Below, piece by piece: positions 1 to 11,400 of a stretch of 64,000 nucleotides of DNA. Below the pieces are notes generated by a model. The model worked only from the letters and a program-made list of their open reading frames with translations, ran no database searches and had not been told where the DNA came from. The DNA comes from Madurella fahalii. Lineage: Eukaryota; Ascomycota; Sordariomycetes; Sordariales. Numbering within the stretch: the stretch's first letter is position 1; every line of letters starts with the position of its first letter. The stretch covers positions 4,278,001 through 4,342,000 of the forward strand of contig CM056877.1 of assembly GCA_029876055.1 (NCBI GenBank). Direction: 5' to 3'. The position numbers and the translations under genes are program-made.

Positions 1-2715
1 CGCGCTCCCACGTCTCGACCATGGAAAAGCCGCGGAACACTTTTTCGTGACCATCAAAAAAGCCATCGTGGTATGCGTATTTCGTGACGCGCGAGGACTG
101 TGAAAAGCTGTCGCTCAGTGTAACCTTGCTCACAACATGGACGGGGAAAGGGAGTCTTGTCGTCCAAGGGCGGCCAGCACGCTCATCTCGGAGGAAGAAT
201 TTGGTAGAAGGCTGGTAAGATATCCTGGTCTGTTGGCCAGTGCCGTTACGGAAAGATGTTAGGAGATGGGGCTTTCCCGCCTCAGCCAGGTCTAGGTAGT
301 GTATGACCGGTTCCCCCCTGGTGCTGGCGTCCGGCCCGGTCCAGCACAAACAGCTGGTACCCTTGCCGAGGAGGTCGAGCGCAAAGACGGACGATAACTG
401 TTCGAGCCTGGGGAACTGGGGAACGGCAACACCGTTGCTCCAGCTGTTACCGCAGTGATTGAAGTAGACCGTAGCACCACCGTGAGGGAGGACTGTGAAA
501 GAGAATTAATCATCAAACCCTCCATGGAACGCCTCGTACACTTACGGTACACGATATCCGCCGTGCCGCTTCCGTCCACATCAAGTAGGCGAAGCCGACC
601 GAAATCAAAGACGTCGACACTGCCCATGACCGGAGCATTCGACATGACGACTTCGCCGCCAAACCGACCATACCCCAGGTTTGGCCAGTATGAAATACGA
701 CCATTCGAGAATTCTGCAATATCCTCCAGGCCATCGCCCGACATATCGACCAGGTAGGTAGCACCGGCGTTATTCATGCCGAGATACCGGGGACGTCCCA
801 GCCCCGACCGCTGCCCGGCATGGGACCGTCGTTCGGAGCTGTAGCCCTCCTTGCCCAGGGACTCATGCCAAACCATCTCGCCGTTTCCATTGTCCACCAT
901 GAGCAAATCACCAAGCCCGTCTCCCGTCAGATCAATCCTCTTGACCTCGACTTCGTCCAGTCTCCTGTTCAGTGTGGCGGGAAATGGCCGGAGGGGTGCC
1001 CATCCCGTAGGGTCATCCGCCAGGCGCTCGGAATACGCAGAGTCACGGCCTTGGTCATCTACCACAATCAAATCTTGCTTTCCATTCCCATCCAGATCCC
1101 CGAAGGACACCTTCGAGTTGTAGTTGCTGACGGAGGGAAAGGCGCCAAGACGGCGGACCGGGCCAAATCCGTCCATGAGATCCGTATCGACTTCTGGTTC
1201 GGACTCGGACTCCGGATCAGTCGTACCGGAATAAGCAGCCATCTCATTTCGTTGGTAGAACCACGCTCCATTGACCTGCACGAGCAGCCCTTGTGCGCCA
1301 TCGCCATCCAGATCAAGCCAGCGAGCCGTACTATTCGGGTGCGACACGGAAAGGGACTGCAGGCATGCCGGCTTCGTGGTCTGCATCTTCACGCCCGAGA
1401 TGTCGGGGAGTTGCGAGTATTCCAAGGTAAGCGGTGCGGTGCTTTCCGTGACGTACGTGTTGTTGGTATCATCCCAGATATGGCCATGTGCGGTTATCGA
1501 CTGCAAGAACGAGCCGGAGGGCATCTCGCTATACTCGAAAGAGGTGGATGCTACCAGGTAATCGGCCCTGTTGAGCTCTTCAAAGTGGTGGAACATGAGC
1601 ACCCTGCGGCAGAGTCGGTAGGTGCGAAGTTCAAAGCCCGCTTTGCATGCTGAAAAGGGATCGGGGCGCATGGCCCACGGTCGGATCTCTCTTGTTGTTG
1701 GCATTGCCGCGTCATGTTCGCCGTAGTCCAGAACCACCTCGAAGCACCATTTCATATCGGTGAGGAGACCATGGCCAATGTCCCAGGTATCAAGGCGGCG
1801 AGACGGGGTCCGATTTCCGTACTTGATCGACTTGAGATACCGCATGCGGGACCGCAGGCCCGCATCCCGACCGCTCTCAAAGGAAGACGCCGGTCCGACC
1901 CCCTCCACTCCCTCGCCATTTTCGGCCTTGTACGTGAAGTGCATGGCATTTCCCAACGCGTCATGCGATTCGCAGAGAAGCCAAGAAAAGATCTGCTTGC
2001 CCTGGCTGCCGGCAGCAGCGGCCTGAAAGACGCGCGACGAGTCGTCACGCCCGTAGATCCTCGTGAGGTTGTTATCGCCTGCGATGGTTCGCCAGTGTAC
2101 GTCTCCCGCGTCGGCCATGCTGGTCCATCTCTCCACCCGCAAGGCCCTGTCCTGCTCCACCCGCACCCGGTACTCACGAACATAATACCCGTCACGGACT
2201 TCACCGGCTTCACCATACGTCACGGGGACCAAGTCCTCGCCCTCTGAATGGACAAAAACATCCTCATCACCGGAACCGTACTGAGGGATGCGATGCGATG
2301 TCTTGCGCGCGATACTTCCCATTCCCAACTGCCATCCAAGCCCGAATGGGCCGTTGCCGCTGCCCGAGTCATAGTCCAGATTGAGCGACGGCCGGAAGCC
2401 ATTGCGGCTGTTGGTGGCAGGAATCGGGACGCTGAGCGAGAGGGTCCCGGTAGACGGACTGACGCGGAATTTCTCGCCGATGGAACGCAGTGCTCCGCCT
2501 CCCTTGCCCGTAGCAAAGGTTGCTGCGTCCAGCGTCGGCATCTGCAGTGAGCCAGGTGTAGTCGATGCCGGTTTGGCTTGCGATTCCGACCCGGCCGCCG
2601 CACTTGCAAAGACAGCATTGGGCTTGGAGGAGCCGGGCTCGGCGGACGATACAGCCTTGGTGCCGGCCATGCCAGGTGGCTGCGCCGGTTGGCGAGGAGT
2701 CCTTTCTGGCTCCAT
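1..2715 (-). CDS. SpvB/TcB-like toxin-complex protein, 5' part (3' end outside window)
   Basis: This is the N-terminal part of a TcB-type component of the insecticidal toxin complex. In bacteria TcB-TcC forms a hollow cocoon that holds the toxic C-terminus and docks onto the TcA pore. The SpvB domain starts near residue 60 (GEKFRVSPSTGTLSLSVPIP) and includes DYDSGSGNGPFGLGWQL. It is followed by FG-GAP/VCBS-like calcium-loop repeats (LDLDGDGAQG, GDLDGNGKQD, IDLTGDGLGD, VDMSGDGLED, LDVDGSGTAD). A 53-nt intron at 493-545 (GTAAGT donor, TTTCACAG acceptor) removes an apparent frame break. The frame then runs open to the window edge with mid-domain features such as RLPFPVHVVSKV and HDGFFDGHEKVFRGF. 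The ATG at 2715 is chosen for its good context (GCAACCATGG); the open frame extends upstream to 2787 but only from a TTG. The rest of the mid domain, any RHS repeats and any TcC part lie beyond the left edge. The family call is firm; function in a fungus is inferred. Confidence 0.9.
493..545 (-). other. Spliceosomal intron in the SpvB/TcB-like gene
   Basis: The minus strand reads GTAAGTG at 545 and TTTCACAG ending at 493, 53 nt in all. Splicing joins a phase-1 C to TC and restores the conserved TcB frame (IVYLLPHGGATVYFNHCG). Without splicing the frame drifts into Ser/Arg-rich nonsense and stops near 292. This intron is direct evidence that the gene is expressed, or has been maintained, as a eukaryotic gene. 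Confidence 0.85.
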
Positions 2716-4171
2716 GGTTGCCTCGCGGGCCGAATACCAAGCCAAGTAGACAGCTAACGTAAGGAAGTGTAGCAGATGAACTCTCAAGAATTCTCGCCGT
2801 GGAAGCTACTCCAACACGAATTTTGCCTTTGACGACCAACTTGCAAATCAGACCTCCGCATCCACGACGCAAATTCGCTCTCGTCGCTGAGCAACGGTTA
2901 CTTAGGGGCTCAAGAGAATCTGGATGTCGGATACAGCCGCCCATTCCCGTTTGCAGTCATGTCGGCTTGCGAACGACCCGCCAAGGAAGTTGCTATCTGC
3001 TGTGTGTTGCCGTCGAGCTATCGCCTTGTGATCCTTGCCATGTGCATATCGCGAGCGGGTAACTGGCCGTTGCTACGTGTCAGGAGGTTGGGCATGGGGA
3101 CCGCATGCATTCCCACTAAGAGTCCAGACCACAGAGCAAAGTTAACGTCCCGGACGGGAAGTACACTTTTGTTGCCGCTGATGTACCGGTACTTGTCGTG
3201 CCGACAACGTAGTGGTCTCCCATAACCATGGCATCTTCGCGGCCTGACCGTTTCCAGCTCCTCCCAAAACCGCCATAGCTTCTAAGTGTTCTTGATCGGG
3301 ATGTCAGCCAGCCTCTCTGTCCATGCACTACGGTAATGGTCGCGGGTCTAGACCACGAATTCTGTCCGAAGTGCAGTGATCGACACTGGCGGCATTAGTC
3401 CCATATTTGTTGCTTAATCGAACAGTAGCGGAGCGGGGGGTTGCGGATGACAGGGACGTATCAGATCTCAGTATTGTGAATAGACCCGAACGTAGCTAGC
3501 CACAAACGAAGGGGGAGGGGAGGGGAGGGGCTTTCGGGCAGCCACGCCGCTTCCGGTTTGCTGGCCCTATTTGGCGGACAGCCGCATCTGTCCATCGGGG
3601 GTGGGCTGAAGCTGGACCCCTGCCCCGGCCGGCAGTTGCTGCTCGTTAGCCGCTGTGGCCGCACTAGTTCGGTCCACCACGCTGACATGCATCACTTTGC
3701 CTGCCGGATTTCCTATTGCGGAGATTCGGGCACGAACAGGAATACTGCTTGGGGGTTTGCCGTAACCCGCCCTCCCCCGGACCCGGCCCAAGCGTTAATT
3801 AGCGGAGAACCAATCCCCAGAAGCTGGGAATGGGGCAGAAGCTACACGAGTCTCGACTAGCCCCTCAGGCCTTCCAACACGTAGACCGATGAGTCCTAGT
3901 GTCGTCAGTTGGACCGACCTATCCCGCAAGGATACTGTCGAAGAAAACGGTATGGACGAGGGAGGCAACCAAACCCAAAATGAGCAAGCGGGCTTTCAAC
4001 TAGATGGGTCTATGGTAGGGTGATAAATGATGATACCAGCGATAGCGGGGCATTCCGGTGGACATGTTCGACTATCCGGCGATGTAACGGATGATCACGC
4101 TTCGGCAATCTACCCTGATTACAAAGAGAAACATGCCGGCCGGTGTTCAACCCCCACCATGATCTACCTTG
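2716..4171. other. Intergenic, no supported gene
   Basis: This stretch separates the SpvB-like gene (start 2715) from the stop of the next minus-strand gene. It should hold the promoter and 5' UTR of the SpvB-like gene and the terminator of its neighbour. Only short ORFs with atypical composition occur. A G-rich low-complexity tract lies near 3510-3533. No transposon ends or RNA genes were recognised. Confidence 0.5.
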
Positions 4172-7100
4172 CTAAGCAGGAGGCCGGTCCGCCGTAGCTT
4201 CGGCCTCCTTCGCCTTCTCCTCCTCGAGCGCCCGCTGCTTGACATCCCACGAGTTCACCTCGACGGTTTTACCATCTTGAGCTAGCTTAAGCTCCACCAT
4301 CTTGTAATCGACAGCTACGCCCTGGGCTCCCCACTTCAACGACGCCGGGTTCTTCTTCCACGACTCCTGCACTCGCACCGCGTATCGACCCAGGGCCTCG
4401 ACCGGGCCTTGCAGCACCAGCTTGAACTCCTGGTCCTTAGGCACCTTGAAGTCCTTGCCATCGGCCCGCGTGATGCGCGCTTGCACCTCGCTGGCCGCCC
4501 AGACTGTCTCGACCGTCAGCTTGAGCGGCTGCACGTTGGCCGCCCAGCCCTCGCCCTTGAACAGGTGGCAGACGTTGCCCGCTTTCTCGATTTGAATGGG
4601 CGGCGAAGGCGGAGGCGGATTCCCTTCTTCGACATGCGGGTTCGCGTTCGGATCGTGGTCACCAGGTGATACCTTTTCCACGGCCCACTCGCCCGTCTCC
4701 AGCAGCTTGTCGAGGACTGTGGTGTCCTCCTCATCATTCCAGTCGCCCGGGGTATTGAAGAGACGACGGCCCGCCGCGGGTCCGGCAAGGTCGGGCGGGT
4801 TCGTCATAAGGCCGATCTTGATGTACTGGAAGCTCAGATCCTCCTTCTTGTTATTGGCGGCGCGCAGGATCAGACGGCCCATCCCACCGAGCACTGGGCG
4901 ATACAGGAGCTTAGGGTCGTCCCAATCCAGCCTTGTCTCCTTCTCATCGATGAGCGTGGCCTCAAAAGACGAGGTCTTGGGCGAAGGCACGCTTGGCGGT
5001 TCCAGCTTCTTGGTCTTGTCAACTTTGGGGAAAATGATGGTGCCCCCCGGCCCTACGCGTCTGGATACCGTGTTAGCATCCCTTCTGAGGCCACAGGAGC
5101 GAGTGCAAAAAAAAAAAAAAAAAAAAAACAAAGAAGAAGAAGGAAAAAGATGAAATGGGACAAATACTTGTAGTCAACGTCGGCAATAATATTCCCCGAC
5201 TTTGTGAACTTGGGGTTCTTGAATTCCAAATCGCCATAGCCAGGATAAATGAACTTGCCCGTGTGGGCAAATCGATAGCTGATGTTCTGGCACAGCTTGG
5301 CGGTTGCGTGTGTGACAGTATTGGTCAGGGACCGCTCCATGGCTTCACGCGTGCCGTCGTCCGTGACCGACTGATCCAGCTTGTTGCTGAGCAGTTTCAC
5401 CTCTAACATGGTAGGCGTGAAATTGGCTGGGTCGCGGTAATCCTCTTCGGGATCCGAGCCGTCCGCGGTCCATGCGTCTCTTTTGATACCTCTCACCCTA
5501 GGCGTCATGACGCCGTCCACGGGATCGGAGAGCTCGACGCGGATGCGCCACTCGGCAGCGATCACATATCTGGTTGTCCATTTCAGCACCATGCACTGCT
5601 GGGGGGATCAATCGCGGGCAAGACATACTCGGCTATCGACACTCCGGAGGTCATTTCAGCGTCATCACCAAAGCGGCAGGAGAAATCATAGTTGATTTTT
5701 CCCGCGACGTAGAGAATAGAATCCCCTGCCGTCCACTTCACGTCGACGCTCGAGTCCGCCTGGATTACATAGTCGTTGTATCCTGCTGACACCTTTCCCA
5801 CCACGTCGCGGAAGTACTGATACGGATTGCCCCGTGTATTTTTGTGGCTGGTCTTGGCCCACCTATACCAGCCAAAGTCCTGTCTCTCCAACTTGAACCA
5901 GCTGTCATTGGCAGCGCGTGGCGGGTTGCCAGCCAGTTCCGTTCCCAACGCGTAGCTAGGGCGGAAGGCCCGTTGGTTCGCCATAACAACGTACGATGGT
6001 GTACCGACGTGTAGCTGAGTAGCCTGGCAAAGCTCCTGGAGTTGGGGCAGGAGGAACATCTCCAGGAAGACTCGATGATCCATGACAAACGAGCCCAGGA
6101 TCTCGGGCTGGCCATTTGAGGCCGGCTGGGTAAGATTGCCTGTGTGGATGAGCTTTTTGGCTGCGGGGAGGGGGCGCACGACAGGCTTCGCGGTGAGGGG
6201 ATCCAGAACCCAGTTGCAGTCGACGGTCTCGCAATATGCTAGGCCGTTATAGTTCCCCTCCTTTGGCTTTCCATCGGGATGGTTCCCGATCCCTGTCGAC
6301 CCCTCGGGATGTTCGGCCGATCGGTAGGGGTACACTTGGTTGTACACGAAGAGCGGCTCTGTCCCCAAGTGAGCGATCGGTTCATTGCAATCCCGTAAGA
6401 GGGCGACATACTGAAGGTTGGCTGTTGGACAATGACTAAAAATCGGTAGATCATGGGAGAGTCAGTTAGGATGCTTCCATTTAGCATGAGCGAGGGCTGC
6501 TCACCCTTCTCCTGGTACAGTTCGAATTGGATGCCGACACAGGATATGTCATTCCGGTCGTTGGCTCGGGCCCAGACCCCAAGGAGGTCCATCAGACGTA
6601 AAAAATATCGGTCATTCTCCGGCTTGTGCTTCCATTCGTTCAAGGTGATTTCCTTCTGGGCAACGGGATCGTAGCAGGTGCTTAGCATCTCGTTCGGACG
6701 CTCCCAGGATGCCGCTATTGGCGGGATCCGTCATCAGCCGTCATGCCTCAGCTCACCCGCTTTGAACCGCTTGGACTTACTGGAGAGGGCTGCAAAGACT
6801 CGCTGAGCTCGGTAGTCCCCAGGCAAGAATCCCCTGTACCGTTCCACAGCAGCTTCACGCCATCCTTGCTTCTTCTCCTTCATCTCCGGAGTGTCATCTG
6901 GCTCGTCGTCTAGGCTTAGCTGGTCCAGATGGGTGCGGACGCTCAAGACCCAGTTTGTCAGCGTCATCTTAGACTTGTCTCGAAACGTCACATCTGCAGT
7001 CTTGATGCTGTTGGGAGAAGGGATCAGCAACGTGGCGGGTAGGGAGCGCGCCGTGTGGCATACCGCAGCTGATAGTAAACCTCGGTGGTGTTCTCGGTGC

Positions 7101-7341
7101 TGCCGTTGAACATGATGGTAGGGGCGTCGAGCACTCCATCGATACGGTCCCCGGAGTCCTGGTCGTCATCACAGTAGAGCTCGTTGACGCCGCCAACAGA
7201 TTCGAACATGTGCCGAAAGCTCGCGTTGATTAGGAGCTGGGACAGGACTATGACCTGGTCATAGTAATTGGTAGCCTTGTTGATGTCGTCATTGTTGCCG
7301 GTAGAGAGGCTGAAGTCATAGCGAGTGCCAACCGTGGCCAT
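4172..7341 (-). CDS. Unrecognised six-exon gene, 932 aa, inside the Tc-like locus
   Basis: I reconstructed this as complement(join(4172..5060, 5168..5569, 5629..6421, 6505..6714, 6781..7007, 7064..7341)). The 2,799 nt make 933 codons including the stop, and every junction keeps frame. Donors are GTATGC, GTAAGT, GTGAGC, GTATGT and GTATTT; acceptors are AACAG, AATAG, AACAG, ACCAG and TCCAG. The last intron has a GCTAACA branch site. The ATG at 7341 has A at -3 and G at +4. The protein starts MATVGTRYDFSLSTGNNDD, has no signal peptide or membrane segment, is rich in aromatic residues and Asp/Asn, and looks mostly beta-structured. I do not recognise the family. A remote link to the lipid-binding TULIP/P47-OrfX group is a guess from the N-terminal pattern and repeats of the type FLEMFLLPQLQE. 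Its place between TcB-like and TcA-like genes suggests an accessory or associated role. The gene model is confident; the function is unknown. Confidence 0.8.
5061..5167 (-). other. Intron 5 with a long homopolymer T tract
   Basis: This 107-nt intron of the 932-aa gene contains an uninterrupted T run (A run on the plus strand, about 5107-5128) between its GTATTT donor and a GCTAACA branch site. The run probably acts as an over-long polypyrimidine tract. It is prone to length error both in replication and in sequencing, but it lies outside coding sequence. Confidence 0.6.
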
Positions 7342-8439
7342 CGTCGCGCCAAGCCAAGAAGGCAATGTCGATTCGGAGACAGGTTCGGATCTTCTTCACG
7401 TTATGGTAGACGGAATTGCCGAGTTGCTGATTCGCAAGAACCAGCTTGTACAAACGAGGATGACAAAACTGACCCTACATGTAGTGTACGCCCTTTTCCC
7501 ACAAAATGCAAGCGAAAGGTCGGGATCGGCGCGTGGGTTAACATTGGCCAGGCCATCCCTTGCCTGCTTCGCTAGCGATGATCGCGGCACCGCCCACAGG
7601 CGCGAGCGAGACTCTCCGTTCGTATCCTCGCATCGTTCAATTGGCAAGGAAGGGAACAGCGGCCGACGGCGCGTCGAGCTGAACCGAAAGTTCCCAAGGA
7701 GGGAGCACCGCTGCACCGTCTCGGAGCTGAAAGCATCACGACAACTCCCGCAACGGAAAAAGGCCGCGGAGATGGCGAATGACGCTGCAATGGCCCACAT
7801 AGCAGTCGGCGAGTCGCAGGTACTTCCTCCCTTCCATCTAGTACATTGGGTGATGGAGCCTCAGGCTCGCACGAGCTAGACCTGTTGAGACAGTTGGCGT
7901 TTGGCGGGGCTTAGCTGAACCCACGGCCGATTGGTGGGGCGCGAGTTTTTTAATGCACTCAGTTAGGCGCGGGTCACGTCAGGTAGGTAGGCCCGATCTA
8001 CGTGGAGCGGTGCAAGCTGCAAGCTGCAAGCCATCAGCGTTCTCGAGGGTTCTCGGCATCTGGGCGCAGATCATGGTGGCACGCGGGAGCCACTAGTTGG
8101 GGCTAGACCTCCAGTAGAGCTCACGATGATTGTTAGCGGGCAGCTTTGCCGGCCGGGAAATACCAAGGTTGGCGAAATCGTTGTTGCATGGACGGCATCA
8201 CAAGCGAAACGACACCTTACCGGCTTGCTTTGGGCGGCTCGACGTGCCTTGAGACCAGGTATCGGGCTAGGCTACTAGTAAGTTCCAGCATGCGGCCACA
8301 CGCAGCCGTTCCCATTGCGACTCGCCGGCTCATATCGACCGCCGTACATATCACCGTTGCTTTCGCCGCCAACCCCATCATCTCATCTCTGCGTTGCTAG
8401 TTATTCAAGCGTGCCTCCTACTGCGGTGCCGATACCGCC
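7342..8439. promoter_or_regulatory. Shared divergent promoter region of the 932-aa gene and the TcA-like gene
   Basis: The two start codons (7341 minus, 8440 plus) face away from each other across 1,098 nt with no convincing gene in between. That arrangement is compatible with co-regulation of the two genes. An open frame on the plus strand at 7325-7879 overlaps the other gene's start and has no family features, so I treat it as chance. No specific operator could be named. Confidence 0.45.
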
Positions 8440-11400
8440 ATGTCTTCCTCCGCGGTGTTGCAAGACGCAGCTCGCTCTCTTCTCCCCGAGAACACAGCGC
8501 TGGCAGAAGCACTCGGCAGCGCCATTGACAGCGAAGGAAGCCTTCTCTCTGCTGTGGACTTGGTTCTGGCCCGAGGAGACCTGTTGCTGGACGATGTTAG
8601 GACGCTGCAGTGGATCAAAACCATCATCTCGGTTGCGGCCGGCAACGAGATCCTCGCCGCATTCCTGTTGCAGCAGGACCCCGCTTCACGACGTTTGGCT
8701 TCCCTGGCTCTGAATTCCTACTACAGTGGAGAGCTACCTGCTGTTGGCGGGGATGTGCTGAAGCGCTTCCGGGCCAACCTCGGACAGAAAGAGCCGCTCG
8801 CGGTACTTCTGGCATCGATCAAGGCCGGAGAGCTGTTGGGCGACAATGACCCGAAAGATGCCATCACCCTGGCCTTGTCCTATGCGGTGGACAAGGAGGT
8901 TGGCATCGGGGCACCTGAATTTAGCGGCGCGGTCAAGGAGCCCAACTTCTTCGCGTCTCTTGGGGAAGGCACCGTCGACCCCGACCAGGTCCTCAACATC
9001 CTCATGAAGCTCCAACGACTCCAGTGTCTTGTGACGGAACCTAGTGAAATCAATCAGCTTCGGGAGGCGCGGTTCTACTCGGCTCATGATATCGCCTCGC
9101 AGACTAAGGAATCCTTTGTCAGGGCCATGCGAGGGATGGACAGGTATGTGGCCTGCAAGATACATGACAACGCCGTCATCGTCGACTGCCGGAACGAGGT
9201 GACGTGGGTCAACATCCTCACCACCATGAATGAGGATTTCCTGGCCACCAAGAAAGCTGCCGCCAGCCTCGAAGACGCGGACGCCGGCCGTATCCCTGTT
9301 AGACGAGCTGGGTCTCTCGTAGATGAGGCCGACTCGAGAAGCGGAGGCTCGTTCCTGGGCAGCAAGCGGAGTTTCAACATGACCGAGATCTTCGACCTTC
9401 AGGCCACGCCGTGCTCCGAGTGCAACTCAATCACCAGTGCATCCGCCTACTTCGTCGACCTGCTCAAATTCCTCGAACAATCCCGATGCGACCCATCCAA
9501 GGCCGGCTTCCACACGCTCCTTCAAGCCCTGAGCGATCGACGGCCCGATCTGCAGGAACTGAAACTCTCCTGCGCCAACAGCAAAAACGTGATTCCGTAC
9601 ATCGCCATTGTCAATGAGATCATGGAGTCCTTCATCGCTAGTCAAGGCGGTACAGAAGGCACAGCGGCACTTCAAGTAGTCAACGAGGAGGATGATGACG
9701 GCGGCGGTGGCAGCGGCAAAGCGGCTGCCCTGGGCGAGCAGACAACCAAAGTGTTCCAGGACCAGATCGCGACCCAGATGCACCCCCTGAAGTTCTTTCC
9801 CTACAACCAGGGTCTTGACGCCGCCAAGGTCTACCTCTCGGCCTTGGACATCTCCTTCTTCGAGATGTCATCGACATTCAAGTCTACCGCATGTCTCTTG
9901 TCTCAGTTTGTCACAGCCCTCCCGGACGACCAAGATTCGCGAGATGAACTTCTCCGCGAAGCAGACGCGATATGGCACCGGGCCGACGTCGCAAACACGC
10001 TCGGGTTCCTTCCCCTCGACTTTTCCGCCGTGAGCCGCGAAAACATCTACACGGCCCAGTTTCTGGACTCGATTACCGGCTTGGCCTCGGGCGATGCCGT
10101 GGCGGGACCGCTCTCGCAGGTCCTAACTGTGCCGGGAGCTCATCAGAGTTGGGGCTACGCCGACCCCAGTGAGATGCTCAGCGAAGATGAGGACGAGCAG
10201 ACAGGGCTCTGTTTCATCCGCAGCCAGCTTCTGCCCCGCTCTGGCTTGTCGTTTGAGGAGCTCATCGACATCACTAACACAACGTACTTCGGAAGGCGGT
10301 TGATCATCACGAACGTGGACAAGTCCAAGGTCTTCAACGGGCAGTTGGCAGAGATGCGGTTGCGGTCCCTGGACACTGCCACACGTCCACCAGCCGGGCC
10401 GGATGACGATGGTGGTGGCAGCACCAGCCTTGACAAGGCCGGTATCGGGCCATTGACAGAGCAGCTCTGTCACGAGCTGCAGAGCTTCATCCGACTGAAG
10501 AATAAACTCGGCTGGCCGATTCACGAAGTTGACGTGGCCATTGCGAGTCTCACCGAGAACCATGTCGCCAACTGCGTCGTAGGCTCTCTCGACGATTTCC
10601 GTGGGATTACCTACCGACTTCTCGAGGATTTGTCATACTTGATCAAGCTCAGCAGCTTGACTAACATGTCGCCCTTCTCTATCCTACCCCTCTGGGCTCA
10701 GATCAACAGCCGTGGGAAGAATTCCCTCTACCAGAAGGTCTTCCTTAGCCCCATTCGTTTCCTCAGCGACGATTCCGTGTTCCAAGCTGGCCCCAGCGGC
10801 ACGTACTTTGAGACCTCGGACGCCATTGAAAATCATATTTCTGCGCTAACCATGGCCCTGAAGCTTGGTAATGAAGACCTGGATAACATGATGACGGCGA
10901 CCGGAATCAAGAGCAACACGGAGCTCAGCATGGACGTCCTTTCCAAATTGTACCGTCACACCCTCTTGTGTCGCATGCTCGATGTCCGGCCGAAGGACTA
11001 CTTGGCTACCCTATCCGTCCTCCCGCACCCTAATCCCTTTTTTGATCCCAAGACAACGCTCGATGCCGTCAAGGCCTGGAGGCAGCTGAGAGACAACGGG
11101 TGGTCGACAGCCGAGATTTTACTGGCGGCGAGTCAAGAGGGAAGAATCGAGTCCGAGCTTCTTCCCGTGTCGGATGCAGCACTGGGTCTCACGGCTGCCA
11201 CAGCGGAGAAGTTGGATAGCCTAGAGAAGACCTGGAATCCTCGGCTGTTGGGGGGCGTCGTCACTTCTCAGGATGTTCTAGATCTCTGCAACCAGTTGTT
11301 TGACGCGGCTACGGCCAGATCCATTGCTCTTCTTGTCGAAGGTTTGTTCCACTTTGATATCGTCTTTCCTAGCCGAGACTGCTCAGGTATTGACTTCCTA

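Noticed and set aside
2716..2787. Upstream extension of the SpvB-like protein (start at 2787) that would look like a signal peptide.
   Set aside because: The codon at 2787 is TTG, not ATG. The ATG at 2715 has a good context and precedes the low-complexity leader typical of this domain.
3116..3328. Short minus-strand ORF with DAMVMGDHYVVGTT and KVYFPSGT, faintly like a GH31 glycosidase end.
   Set aside because: Only 70 codons, no flanking domain in any frame and no splice-compatible partner; similarity too short to support.
7325..7879. 184-codon plus-strand ORF between the divergent genes.
   Set aside because: It overlaps the start of the minus gene, lacks an ATG context or motif, and its composition is not coding-like; treated as chance inside a promoter region.
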